From positions 372,001-436,000 of the forward strand of contig NZ_WEGI01000001.1 in the NCBI RefSeq assembly GCF_009604425.1: a stretch of 64,000 nucleotides of DNA. The letters are read 5' to 3'. This stretch comes from Nocardia aurantia. GTDB taxonomy: Bacteria; Actinomycetota; Actinomycetes; Mycobacteriales; Mycobacteriaceae. Below are positions 40,291-49,197 of this stretch, piece by piece (position 1 is the stretch's first letter; each line of letters starts with the position of its first letter). The notes below the pieces were generated by a model. The model had not been told where the DNA came from. It ran no database searches and saw only the letters and a program-made list of their open reading frames with translations. The position numbers and the translations under genes were made by a program.

Positions 40291-40700
40291 GGTGTCCCGT
40301 TTCACTGGACGACCCGGACGCGTGTTGCCCGGATCGGCATGTGTCCACGATAGAGCGCTTCCGGGCCGACCGGGCGGCCGGTATCGCGGTGCTGCCGGAC
40401 CGGTGGTGCGAGGGTGGCGAGGTACCGGCCGGAGCAGCGCCGACTCCTCCGGTGCGCGCCGCAGTGCCGGTCCCAGGCGCAGCCGAGCAGCCGGTGCGGG
40501 AGCCGCGGTGCCCGGTGTGCGTGCCGCGGCGCCGTTCTCCGGCGTGGCGTTGCCTGGTCCGTGCCGGGCGCGCTGCGGCGACGCCGGGCACTCTCGGTCG
40601 CTGTTGCGGCGGGTGGCGACGCGGCACCGTCGGTCATCCGTTCGGCGTGCCCGCTCCGGACGGCCCTGCGTGCTCGCGCCTGCGGGTGACAACCGCATCT
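40291..40700. other. Intergenic region after exopolysaccharide operon
   Basis: 410 very GC-rich bases between the last glycosyltransferase gene and the AraC start. Frames here translate to Arg/Ala/Gly-rich strings without protein character. I find no clear terminator and no gene. Confidence 0.5.
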
Positions 40701-41846
40701 TCACGAAACAGTCACGCGGGCAACCACTTCGGCCATAGTGCGGCGGAAGGAACCGGGGGAGAAGGATTCCGCGTGCTTCCGGATCACCGCCGGATCGTAG
40801 GAGGCCGGATCGAAATCGCGCATGGCGCGGGCGAATTCGGTGACGACCGCGGTGTCGTCGCCGAATTCGACGTGTTCGCCGCTGATTCCGGGCAGCACGG
40901 TGTCCACCGCGCCGCCGGCGCCGACCGCGAGTACCGGTGTGCCGCAGGCCATCGCCTCCACCGGGACGATGCCGAAATCCTCGACGCCGGGCATGAGCAG
41001 GGCGCGGCAGCGGCGGTACATGTCGAGCAGGACCTCGTCGGGCGCCGCGCCGAGGAAGGTGGTCTCCGGGCCCGCGACGGATTCGAGCTGGGTGCGGAAA
41101 CGTCCCTCGCCCAGCACGATCAGGCGGCATCCCGCCAGTTGCGCGGCGCGGATCGCGAGGTCGGCGCGCTTGTAGGGGACCAGGCGGCCGGCGATCAGGA
41201 AGAAGTCCTCGCGGGCCACCGTCGGGTCGGGGGCGAAGCGGTCGATGCGCACCGGCGGATGCACCACGGTGGACGGCAGACCCCACCAGTCCCGGACCCG
41301 ACCGGCGACGGCCTGGGAATTGGCGACCACGTGCGCGAGTCGCGGTGCCGCGCGCAATTCGCCGTGGCGGGCGAGGCGGCCGAGTGCGGTGAGTGCCGCT
41401 CGTCCGGCGCGGCCACCCGCTTCGCGGGCGCGGAAGGCGGGGTCCCAGGCCCAGCGCGCCGGGCTGTGGACGTACGCGACGACCGGGGCGTCGGTGGCGA
41501 ACACGGCCTGGGTGGCGAAGGCGTGGTGGCTGACCACGACGGTGTCGAATCGGTCCGCGAGCGGGAGCCGGCGCAGGGCGGCGGGCACCAGCGGCAGCAG
41601 CGGGGCGTGCGAACGCTGTCCGGTCAGTTCGTAGGCGCGGGTCAATCGGCTGGTGTGGAATGTCGTTGCCGGTTCGCCTTCCACCGGCGCGGCGGCGGTC
41701 CGGACCGAGTCGAGGCATTCGGCGGTGGTGAGCGGTGCGAACACCGGTGCGCCGGGCCAGGTCTTCATGAATTCCGCGACGACCGCTTCGGATCCGCCGT
41801 ATTCGGTGAAACGTTCGTGGACGAGGGCGATGCGGGGCGGGGTCAT
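40701..41846 (-). CDS. GT4-family glycosyltransferase, 381 aa
   Basis: Retaining glycosyltransferase of the GT-B fold. The N-terminal domain starts RIALVHERFTEYGGSEAVVA; the C-terminal domain has FFLIAGRLVPYKRADLAIRA, the donor-site MPGVEDFGIVPVEAMACGTP and PVLAVGAGGAVDTV. It would add a sugar to the lipid-linked repeat unit on the cytoplasmic side. It is the last of eleven minus-strand genes, 30 bases after the aminotransferase. Donor and acceptor are unknown. Confidence 0.92.
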   Translation of the reverse strand: MTPPRIALVHERFTEYGGSEAVVAEFMKTWPGAPVFAPLTTAECLDSVRTAAAPVEGEPATTFHTSRLTRAYELTGQRSHAPLLPLVPAALRRLPLADRFDTVVVSHHAFATQAVFATDAPVVAYVHSPARWAWDPAFRAREAGGRAGRAALTALGRLARHGELRAAPRLAHVVANSQAVAGRVRDWWGLPSTVVHPPVRIDRFAPDPTVAREDFFLIAGRLVPYKRADLAIRAAQLAGCRLIVLGEGRFRTQLESVAGPETTFLGAAPDEVLLDMYRRCRALLMPGVEDFGIVPVEAMACGTPVLAVGAGGAVDTVLPGISGEHVEFGDDTAVVTEFARAMRDFDPASYDPAVIRKHAESFSPGSFRRTMAEVVARVTVS

Positions 41847-41876
41847 CGGCGAGCCTTCGGTATCTGGTTCGGGACT

Positions 41877-43214
41877 TCAGAACGGCTGCGGCGCGGGAGC
41901 GATGTAGCGCGGCGCGGCCCGCGCGCGGAGGGCGGGGGCCACCGGACGACCGCGCAGCAACCCCTCGACGGAGCCCTGTTCCACTGCGCGCCGGTAGATT
42001 TCGGCGGCCGACCGGCACGCCTCGACGGTGTGGTCGATCGCCGCGTCGGTGTGCGCGGCGGAGGTGACGAAGGATTGGCCGAGCACGCCGCGCTCGAGCA
42101 GCTCCTGCAGGAACAGGGTCCGGAACGGTTGGGAGGGAAGACCCTCCGCATCGCGGGTCGCGAAGATGAGGCAGGACGGCCGGCCGAGCACCCGGAGGTG
42201 GCCGGCGATGCCGAGTTCCGCGGCGATCGCGTTGACGCCGTCGGCCAGCCGGCGACCGGCGCGTTCCATCCGGCCGACCGGGTCGCTCTCCGCGTAGGCC
42301 CGCACCACCGCGCGGAACGCGGCCAGCGAGCCGGTTTCCGGGCCGTGGGTCGTCGACAGCAGGAACACCCGATCCCGCTCGGTGCGCAGTCCGCCCAGCT
42401 CCATGAATTCCCGCCGCCCGGCCAGCGCCGAGATCGGGAATCCGTTGCCCATCGCCTTACCCCAGCAGGACAGGTCCGGGGTCACCCCGTACACCGCCTG
42501 CGCTCCGCCCGCCGACCAGCGGAAACCGGTGATCATCTCGTCGAACACCAGCAGGGCCCCGTACCGGTCGCACAGCGCCCGTACCCCGGCGAGATAGCCG
42601 GGCGCGGGCTCGGCGGTCGCCGTACCCGCCTCCATCACCACACAGGCGACCGAGTGCGAATCGAGCACGGCGGCAAGCGAATCCAGGTCGTTGTAGGGGA
42701 ATCGCACGGTCGGCGGCGAGGCCGGGATGCCGGCGTTCATCGCGGTGGTGCCGATGAACCAGTCGTCGACGGAGAAGAACGGCTGATCGCAGATCGCGAC
42801 CGTCTCACGGCCGGTGGCGGCGCGGGCCAGGCGCACCGCCGCGGTGGTGGCGTCGGAACCGTTCTTGGCGAACTTCACCATGTCCGCGCCGGGTACCAGA
42901 CTCAGGAAGTCCTCGGCGGCAAGCATTTCCAGTTCGGTCGGCCGGGAGAAGTTGACCCCGTCGGCGATCGTGCGCGACACCGCCGCCACCACGGGCGCGT
43001 ACCCGTGCCCGAGGGTGACCGACCGCAGTCCCATCCCGTATTCGACGTATTCGTTGCCGTCGCAATCCCAGACGTGACAACCGTTGCCGCGCACCAGAAC
43101 CGGGGCCATGAATTCCGGATACTGATCCGCCCCGCGGGCATATGTGTGCGCGCCCCCCGGAACGAGTTCGTGCAGCCGGTCCTGGACGTAATTACTACGG
43201 TCGAAACTGCGCAT
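41877..43214 (-). CDS. Class III PLP-dependent aminotransferase (HemL-like), 445 aa
   Basis: PLP enzyme of the glutamate-1-semialdehyde aminomutase/aminotransferase class III group. It shows VPGGAHTYARG, MVKFAKNGSDATTAAVRLAR, LVFDEMITGFRWSAGGAQAV and the Schiff-base Lys in CWGKAMGNGFPISAL. Such proteins in polysaccharide clusters install an amino group on a sugar or side chain. ATG 43214 shares one base with the preceding stop (TGATG). A housekeeping hemL role is unlikely because of the location inside the exopolysaccharide operon. Confidence 0.9.
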   Translation of the reverse strand: MRSFDRSNYVQDRLHELVPGGAHTYARGADQYPEFMAPVLVRGNGCHVWDCDGNEYVEYGMGLRSVTLGHGYAPVVAAVSRTIADGVNFSRPTELEMLAAEDFLSLVPGADMVKFAKNGSDATTAAVRLARAATGRETVAICDQPFFSVDDWFIGTTAMNAGIPASPPTVRFPYNDLDSLAAVLDSHSVACVVMEAGTATAEPAPGYLAGVRALCDRYGALLVFDEMITGFRWSAGGAQAVYGVTPDLSCWGKAMGNGFPISALAGRREFMELGGLRTERDRVFLLSTTHGPETGSLAAFRAVVRAYAESDPVGRMERAGRRLADGVNAIAAELGIAGHLRVLGRPSCLIFATRDAEGLPSQPFRTLFLQELLERGVLGQSFVTSAAHTDAAIDHTVEACRSAAEIYRRAVEQGSVEGLLRGRPVAPALRARAAPRYIAPAPQPF

Positions 43215-45097
43215 CAGCCCCGCCCCCGCTCCGGCGCCGCCACGGTCAGCGCCCACAACATGTGATCGGCCCGTCGCCCGGCGGCGCCGAGATGATCGCG
43301 CAACCGCCCCTCCTCGAGCATGCCCGCCGCAGCGGCGACCTCGGCGAATTCGGTATCGGCGGAGTCGATCTCGGCCGCCACCCGATACAGGCCCAGCGAA
43401 TCGACGGCATACGCCAGCACGGCTCGCAACGCGGCCGTGCGGATCTCGCGTCCGGCCCGGCCCGGATCGGCCCAAGCGGACAACCGCGCATTGCGATCGA
43501 ACATGTCCAGATCGAACAACCGGTACTCACCCGCGTAGACCCCGCCGACCTCCAGCACCAGCACCAGACCACCGCCCGACCGCAATCCGCCTCGGCTCTC
43601 GAAGAACTCGCGCCACCACGCGACCCGCCTGCCGTGCGCAGATGGCCCGCTGGGCAGGCGATGCTCCGCGTGCGCCGACGGGTCGCCGTGAACAGGTGAA
43701 TCGCCTCGGGGAAACGGCACGCTGCGCACGCTCTGCACGAGCGGCTCGCCATGCACGCGATCCGCACGGTGTGGGAACGAGTCACCATGGGTGAGCGGGT
43801 CGGGCATGGCCTGGGGGAGGGGGTCGCTGTGCAGGCGTTCCGCACTGTGCGGGAGGGAATCACCGTGTGTGAGTGGATCGCCGAGCGCGCCATGGGTGAG
43901 CGGGTCGCCATTCAGGCGATCCGCACTGTACGGGAGGGAGTCACTATGGGTGAGCGGGTCGCTGGGCTCGCTGTGGCTCAGTGGGTCACCGTGGGTCAGT
44001 GGATCACCTGGAAGGGGATGCTCGCGGTAAGCGAGCGGGTCACCGTCGGTGCGCGCGTTCCCCAGAAGAGGATAATCGTCGTGGCTGAGTGGGTCACCGT
44101 GGGTCAGTGGATCACCCGGACAAGGATGCGCACTGAGCTCGAGCGGGTCGCCGTGGCTGAGTGGGCCGCCGGGCCGAAGGTGCGCGCTGGGCGGGAGCGG
44201 GCCGATACCGTCGAGCGGCCCCCGGTGTACGTATGCCGCCGCGCGCGGGCCGCCGTCGGCGAAAGTGCGGCTGCGCAGGACGATTCTGGGCTGTCCGGGA
44301 ACGCTCAACCGGACCGGACGATCGCCGCGCAGCAGCGTCGGGGTGCGCCGGATCCGCCACGCGGTGTGGCGCGCGGTCCGAACACCGACGAGTGCGGCCG
44401 TACCGAGCCGGTTCGTCCGGGGGTGCGCCTCGGCCGCCGGGAGCGTCACCTCGGCGCGCGAATCGTGCTGCCCCGCCGCGCTTGCGCCGCGCATCCGCCG
44501 GAGCTGACTGTCCACCAGCCCTTCCGGCGGCAGATCGGCCCGGGTCAACGACCACAATTCGTGATCGCTGCGAGTGCCACCCGCGTCGAAGTACCGCGCC
44601 AGCAACGCTTCCCGCACGAAACCGAGCCGGGTGGCGAACGCGAGCGCCGGACCGTTGTCGGGCGCTATCGGGGCGGCGATCCGTTCCAGCCCCAGCCTGT
44701 CGAAGCCGTGCGCGAGGACGAGCGCGGCGGCCACGCAGGAGAATCCGTGCCGCGCGAACCGGGAGTCGATCCAGATGCTCAGTTCCGCGGAACCGGCGCG
44801 GGTGTCGAGCCGGCACAGTTCGCACTGCCCGGCGAACCGGCCGTCGATCTCGATGATCCCCGAGAACTGCCGTCCCGCACGCACTTCCGCGCGTACGGCG
44901 ACATACTCGTGGATCCACTCCCGCTCGGTGTGCCGCTGCGCCCAGTCGAGATCCGAACTGTGCCAGTACGGTTCGATGAGCTTCCGGTCACGCAGCCGGG
45001 CGGCCCGCCACGCCGCGTGGTCGGACGGCCGCGGCGACCGCACGACCACCTCGCAACCGCGTAATCGCACCGGGCCCAGCAGTATCCGCCCGCTCAC
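43214..45097 (-). CDS. Tandem GNAT acetyltransferase with repeat-expanded insertion, 627 aa
   Basis: Two GNAT-type N-acetyltransferase domains in one chain. Domain 1 (about 8-200) is RimJ-like: VVVRSPRPSDHAAWR, FAGQCELCRLD, and the C-terminal SDHELWSL. Domain 2 has its first strand at about 260-280 (RPVRLSVPGQPRIVLRSR) and the rest at about 489-627 (GVYAGEYRLFDLD, ending ADHMLWAL). Between them lie about 200 residues of repeats (DPLTHGDPLSH and variants). GTG 45097 overlaps the stop of the lipoprotein gene (GTGA). It could acetylate an amino sugar made by the neighbouring aminotransferase (inference). The frame is open throughout, so the insertion is translated. Confidence 0.85.
   Translation of the reverse strand: MSGRILLGPVRLRGCEVVVRSPRPSDHAAWRAARLRDRKLIEPYWHSSDLDWAQRHTEREWIHEYVAVRAEVRAGRQFSGIIEIDGRFAGQCELCRLDTRAGSAELSIWIDSRFARHGFSCVAAALVLAHGFDRLGLERIAAPIAPDNGPALAFATRLGFVREALLARYFDAGGTRSDHELWSLTRADLPPEGLVDSQLRRMRGASAAGQHDSRAEVTLPAAEAHPRTNRLGTAALVGVRTARHTAWRIRRTPTLLRGDRPVRLSVPGQPRIVLRSRTFADGGPRAAAYVHRGPLDGIGPLPPSAHLRPGGPLSHGDPLELSAHPCPGDPLTHGDPLSHDDYPLLGNARTDGDPLAYREHPLPGDPLTHGDPLSHSEPSDPLTHSDSLPYSADRLNGDPLTHGALGDPLTHGDSLPHSAERLHSDPLPQAMPDPLTHGDSFPHRADRVHGEPLVQSVRSVPFPRGDSPVHGDPSAHAEHRLPSGPSAHGRRVAWWREFFESRGGLRSGGGLVLVLEVGGVYAGEYRLFDLDMFDRNARLSAWADPGRAGREIRTAALRAVLAYAVDSLGLYRVAAEIDSADTEFAEVAAAAGMLEEGRLRDHLGAAGRRADHMLWALTVAAPERGRG
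43690..44200 (-). repeat. Coding minisatellite in GNAT gene
   Basis: Repeats translating to GDPLTHGDPLSH, SDPLTHSDSLPYSADRLN and GDPLTHGDSLPHSAERLH. At DNA level GACCCGCTCACCCATGGTGA-like blocks (minus strand) recur about every 20-60 bases with mixed unit lengths. They cover about residues 300-470 of the protein. Confidence 0.85.
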
Positions 45098-46449
45098 AAC
45101 CGCGGCCGGTCCTTGCCCAGCGGGGCGGTGTGCACCACGCCGTCGACGCCGACCGACAGCCGCCAGTAGCCTCCGGCGGGATCCTTCAGCACCACGCCAC
45201 CCTCCGGCCGGTCGGACATCCATGCGCCGCTGGGCAATACCGCCGCCAGCGGCGCCCCGCTCGGATCCTGGATCTGGAAGATGTCGGTGTCCGGCGAGCC
45301 GGCCTGCAGCACGGTGGTGCCGACGAACCGGGTGGCGCGGGCGCGCCCGCGGGCCACCACGAACCAGCTCTCCGGGAAGACCCGCAGGTCGAGATCGTCG
45401 CGGTAGCCGGAGATCAGGTTGATCGCCGATCCTTCCGGGCAACCGGCGTGGTTGACCCGAATCTCGACGGGCAGGTTGTCGCCGTCCGGATCGAACTGCA
45501 CATTCGCCAGATACGGCTGCCGGCAATGGATCAGGTCGAGGCATAGTGCGCGCGCGGCGACCTTGCAGTTCACCATCCCGAACTGTGCCGGTCCGCCGCT
45601 GTCGCTACCGATCGACAGCGCGGTGTCGGCGCCCTCGAACCACACGTTGGTCAGCCACCAGTCGTTCGCGGCGCCGTCCACGACGAGGTGCCGGTCGGTG
45701 GTCCGGGGATCGGCGTCGGAGACGAATTCCACGTTGGACAGCGCCAATCCGGCGTTGTGGTCGTTGCCGGTGCCCAGCACGCCGATCCGGTTGTTGGTGA
45801 ATTTGCTGGAGGTGACGTAGTTCTGGATGCACGAGGTGACCAGACCCAGCCCGAAGTTGTTGATGTCGCAGTTGAGGAACGCGGTGCCACCGGTGTTCCC
45901 GTCGAGCACCACGCCGCGCTGGCCGGCGTAGCGGGGGAAGTTGCCGGACAGGTGATTTCCGCGCAGCACGACCGCGTCGAAGCTGCACCGGAAGGATCCG
46001 GTCAGCCACACCGCGGTCGAATTCGCCCCGGACAGATAGAAACCCAGGCGCTGGAACCGGACCCGCTGCCGGCCGCGCAGCGAGATCAGGGTGCCGTCAC
46101 CGTCGTAGGTGACGGTGGTGGCGTCGGCCCCGTCGCCGAGAACGGTGGCGTAGTCGGGCAGATCGGGCCAGCGCGTCACCTTGTAGGTGCCCGCCGGCAG
46201 GTACAGCACCAGCGGCCGGTCACCGGCCGCGGCGGCCGCCGCGATGGCGGCGGTGTCGTCGGCCTTACCGTCGCCGACCGCCCCGAAGTCCCGGACGTTG
46301 CGCGCGGCGGGCGCGTCGGTGACGTGCGGGGAACGGAATCCGGGGCCCGGATCGGCGGCCGGGGTCGAGCACGCCGCCAGCGAACCGGCGGCCGCCGCGC
46401 CCAGCGTCACCGCCAGCAGCCGCCGGCGGTGTACCGACTCACTTGCCAT
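45094..46449 (-). CDS. Pectate-lyase-like right-handed beta-helix lipoprotein, 451 aa
   Basis: Exported protein with a pectate-lyase-3/GH55-like beta-helix. The N-terminus has a twin-arginine-type RRR followed by LLAVTLGAAAAGSLAACS, so a Tat-exported lipoprotein anchored at Cys27 is likely. The beta-helix starts at NVRDFGAVGDGKADDTAAIA, then YLPAGTYKVTRWPDLPD, with many short strands and Asn ladders (FLNCDINNFGLG). Within a polymer operon it may trim or modify the polysaccharide, or bind it; relatives include polysaccharide lyases and epimerases. Overlaps the chain-length gene by 11 bases. Confidence 0.88.
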   Translation of the reverse strand: MASESVHRRRLLAVTLGAAAAGSLAACSTPAADPGPGFRSPHVTDAPAARNVRDFGAVGDGKADDTAAIAAAAAAGDRPLVLYLPAGTYKVTRWPDLPDYATVLGDGADATTVTYDGDGTLISLRGRQRVRFQRLGFYLSGANSTAVWLTGSFRCSFDAVVLRGNHLSGNFPRYAGQRGVVLDGNTGGTAFLNCDINNFGLGLVTSCIQNYVTSSKFTNNRIGVLGTGNDHNAGLALSNVEFVSDADPRTTDRHLVVDGAANDWWLTNVWFEGADTALSIGSDSGGPAQFGMVNCKVAARALCLDLIHCRQPYLANVQFDPDGDNLPVEIRVNHAGCPEGSAINLISGYRDDLDLRVFPESWFVVARGRARATRFVGTTVLQAGSPDTDIFQIQDPSGAPLAAVLPSGAWMSDRPEGGVVLKDPAGGYWRLSVGVDGVVHTAPLGKDRPRL

Positions 46450-47740
46450 CGGGAGCTCCGCCCGGCCGGGACAGCCAGTTGCGCTTGCGCTTGGGGTGGG
46501 TGTACACGACCACGCCGCTCAGACGCGGATCGTCGGGCCCGAACGCCGTGAGCGCGTCGGTGACCTGCGGGCTGGTGGTCCGGCCCAGCTCCACCACGCC
46601 GAGGGTGGTGTCGCAGTTGCGGGCCAGCGGGACGGCGTCGGCGGCCGCGGCGACCGGCGCGCACTCCAGCACGATGTGGTCGAATTCGCTGCGCAGCTTC
46701 GCCATGATGTCGGCGAATCGCCTGGACGCCAGCAGATCCGGGGTGTGCTTGTCGAGGGCGCCCACGGGCAGCACCCAGATCCCCGCTTCCTCCCAGGGGA
46801 GCACGGCGTCGTCGAGCGGGGTGGCCAGCCGCAGCAGTTCGCTCAGCCCGGTCGCCGATTGCAGCGTCAGGTGCACCGAACTGCCGTGCCCGGTGGTGTC
46901 GGCGTCGACCAGCACCACCCGCGCGCCGGCGTCGCCGAGGGACTGGGCCAGTCCGATCGCCACCTCGGGCCGCGACTGCGGGGACAGCGGGGCGAGCAGC
47001 ACACTGCGGATCCGGCGGTCGTCGGTGAGCCGGGTGCGCAGCCGGCGCAACTCACCGGCGGCGGTCGGCTTGCCCTCCTCGACGTGGGCCAGCACCGGCA
47101 CCGTCAGCAGCTTCGCCACCTCGTGCGAGGTGCGCAGCCGCCGGTCCAGTCGATGCCGGCCGATCGCGGCGAACAGCCCCAGCACCAGACCGGCGAGGAC
47201 GCCGAGCACCAGGATGCGCTTGGACTGCGGGCCGCTCGGCGCGGACGGGACCTGCGCCTGGTCCACGACCGCGACCCGGGCCGCGGGCGCGGAGTCGGAC
47301 TGGATGGTCTCGAGCTGGTCGACCAGAGCCCGGAACTGCGACATCACCTCGTTGGTCAGCTGCCGTGCGCCGTTGGCGGTCGAGGCGCGCACCGAGATCT
47401 CCACCAGGGTGGTGGCGGGCGGCGAGGACACGGTGATCGCGTTGCGCAACTCGGCGGTCGAGACATTCAGTGCGAGTTGATCTTTCACGTGCTGCGCCAC
47501 GGTCTCGCTGGTGACCAGGTCGACGTAGGAGCGGACCCGCTGCTGGGCGGCCAGGCCGCCCTGGTAGGAGTCGTTGACCGACGTCCCGGTCGCCATCGTG
47601 ATGTAGCAGGTGCTCGACGCCGTGTAGGTCACCGGCAGGGTCCGCAGGTAGGCGAAGGAGGCGCCCACACAGATCACGAATATCGTGGCGATGATCGGCC
47701 AGCGGCGCTTGGTCACATGCCAGAAATCGATCAAACCCAT
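46439..47740 (-). CDS. Wzz-type chain-length protein with degenerate tyrosine-kinase domain, 433 aa
   Basis: Polysaccharide co-polymerase. A first helix (about 14-31), an extracytoplasmic Wzz domain (about 32-173) and a second helix (about 175-194, ILVLGVLAGLVLGLF) are followed by a ParA/BY-kinase-like domain (about 205-415). The P-loop expected near 248-260 reads APLSPQSRPEV with no Gly-Lys-Ser/Thr, while Walker A' (VVLVDAD, 275-281) is retained. The usual Tyr-rich tail is absent; the end is KRKRNWLSRPGG. So it is probably a regulator of chain length without kinase activity. ATG 47740 follows AGGACA and overlaps the polymerase gene by ten bases. Confidence 0.88.
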   Translation of the reverse strand: MGLIDFWHVTKRRWPIIATIFVICVGASFAYLRTLPVTYTASSTCYITMATGTSVNDSYQGGLAAQQRVRSYVDLVTSETVAQHVKDQLALNVSTAELRNAITVSSPPATTLVEISVRASTANGARQLTNEVMSQFRALVDQLETIQSDSAPAARVAVVDQAQVPSAPSGPQSKRILVLGVLAGLVLGLFAAIGRHRLDRRLRTSHEVAKLLTVPVLAHVEEGKPTAAGELRRLRTRLTDDRRIRSVLLAPLSPQSRPEVAIGLAQSLGDAGARVVLVDADTTGHGSSVHLTLQSATGLSELLRLATPLDDAVLPWEEAGIWVLPVGALDKHTPDLLASRRFADIMAKLRSEFDHIVLECAPVAAAADAVPLARNCDTTLGVVELGRTTSPQVTDALTAFGPDDPRLSGVVVYTHPKRKRNWLSRPGGAPDGK

Positions 47741-49170
47741 TGTCCTGCTCTCAATTGCGACGTGACGAGGGATGCGTTGGCGCGCTCCTCCAGGAGCGTG
47801 GCGATCGCCGGCGGCTCCCGTCGTCTCCGATACTCGCCGACCAGTAGATAGATGATCCAGACCAGCGCCATGGCCTGCAGGTACTTGCCGAGCGTTTCGA
47901 AGGCGCCCAGGAAACCGCGCTCGAACAACACCGGAACCTCGATCAGAGCCAGCCCGAGGACGGGCAGCGGAATGCGCGTATCGTACATGGCCCACGCCCA
48001 GACGAGCAGCACCGCGAACGTGAACAGCACATCCAGGGCGACACCGGGATACCCGCCCAGGACATAGCCCTCGTTGATATCGCCCTCGGCCAGCGACACC
48101 TCGATACCCGACATGTCCACCGACTGCCCGCGCACGTCGGCGGCCCATTCGGCGCCGGCCTGGAACTTCTCCGTGCCGAGCAACTGGGTGGGCAGCAGGG
48201 TCTCCGCGGCGTGCTCCATCGTCTCCTTCGGCGTCAGCCAGGAGCGGGGACCGGCGTAGTAGGCGTCGGTGGCCGCCTCCAGGCCGTCGAACCGGCGCAG
48301 CAGGCTCAGGAACGGCCGCACCGAGGTCGGGTAGCTCGAATCCGCCAGCGCGGATTGTGTTTTCGCCTCGTCGCTGGCCTTGAGCGATTGCAGCGCACCG
48401 AATCCGCCGACCGCGATCACCGTCATCGTCAGTACCGCGATGACCTTCCCGCGGGTCCAGTCCGTCATCGCGAACCGCACCGCGAGCGCGAGCGCGGCGC
48501 CCATGATCGGGGTCTTGGACTGCACGGCGGCCGTCCACAGCAGTTCGCCCGCGGTCAGTCCGCCGATGATCATCAGCATGCCGCGCAGGGTCGCGGGCCG
48601 CGAGTACACGAGCAGGCCGACAGCGCCGATGGTGCCCAGCACCGTGATCAGATTGAGGAACGGGTTGGGGCTCTCCAATTCGCCTGCGCGACCGGCGGTT
48701 CCGGTGGCGTAGGCGGCCAACCGGCCGAGCGTGCCGAGGATGTACAGGATGACCAGGGTCGACTTGAACTGCGGGTTGTCCGCGAGCCGGGCGAGCGCGC
48801 GGCCGCGCAGGAAGGACTGTCGTTCCACCGCGTCGCCCGGCACCGGACTGCGCCGGCCGCGCCGCCAGATCGTGTAGACCACAACCATTCCGGCGTACAG
48901 CCACGACCCGAACACCACCGGCCGCAGCACCGCCGCGATCCCGGGGTCGTAACCGAGCGCGACCAGTCGCGGGTCGGGCAGGTTGTCGCCGTACTGCGGT
49001 TGCGGCTGTACCCACAGCAGTACCGCCGGCACCGCGACGTAGGACAGCGCCCAGTACGCGCTCTGCGCGATCAGGAACACCCGGATCGGCCCGGTCAGCA
49101 GGAAACCGCAGATCACGAAGGTCACCAGGGCCCCGGCGACGAGGAGCACCTCGGTGGTGGCCCCCGTCAT
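47731..49170 (-). CDS. O-antigen/exopolysaccharide polymerase (Wzy-like), 479 aa
   Basis: Integral membrane protein with about ten or more hydrophobic helices and a large extracytoplasmic loop (about 265-375), as in Wzy polymerases that join lipid-linked repeat units outside the membrane. Wzy proteins are poorly conserved; the call rests on topology and on its place between a flippase and a Wzz gene. The loop contains DAYYAGPRSWLTPKETMEHA and INEGYVLGGYPG, like the WaaL/Wzy-type loops. A 27-base gap separates it from the glycosyltransferase upstream. Confidence 0.8.
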   Translation of the reverse strand: MTGATTEVLLVAGALVTFVICGFLLTGPIRVFLIAQSAYWALSYVAVPAVLLWVQPQPQYGDNLPDPRLVALGYDPGIAAVLRPVVFGSWLYAGMVVVYTIWRRGRRSPVPGDAVERQSFLRGRALARLADNPQFKSTLVILYILGTLGRLAAYATGTAGRAGELESPNPFLNLITVLGTIGAVGLLVYSRPATLRGMLMIIGGLTAGELLWTAAVQSKTPIMGAALALAVRFAMTDWTRGKVIAVLTMTVIAVGGFGALQSLKASDEAKTQSALADSSYPTSVRPFLSLLRRFDGLEAATDAYYAGPRSWLTPKETMEHAAETLLPTQLLGTEKFQAGAEWAADVRGQSVDMSGIEVSLAEGDINEGYVLGGYPGVALDVLFTFAVLLVWAWAMYDTRIPLPVLGLALIEVPVLFERGFLGAFETLGKYLQAMALVWIIYLLVGEYRRRREPPAIATLLEERANASLVTSQLRAGQWV

Positions 49171-49197
49171 CGGGGGGCCTCCGTCCGGTGGCGGGGG

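Noticed and set aside
40302..40637. Arg/Ala-rich minus-strand frame upstream of the AraC gene
   Set aside because: No ribosome site, unnatural composition, no relation to any family I know.
40341..43265. 974-codon plus-strand frame over the glycosyltransferase and aminotransferase genes
   Set aside because: Shadow of GC-rich minus-strand genes with intact motifs.
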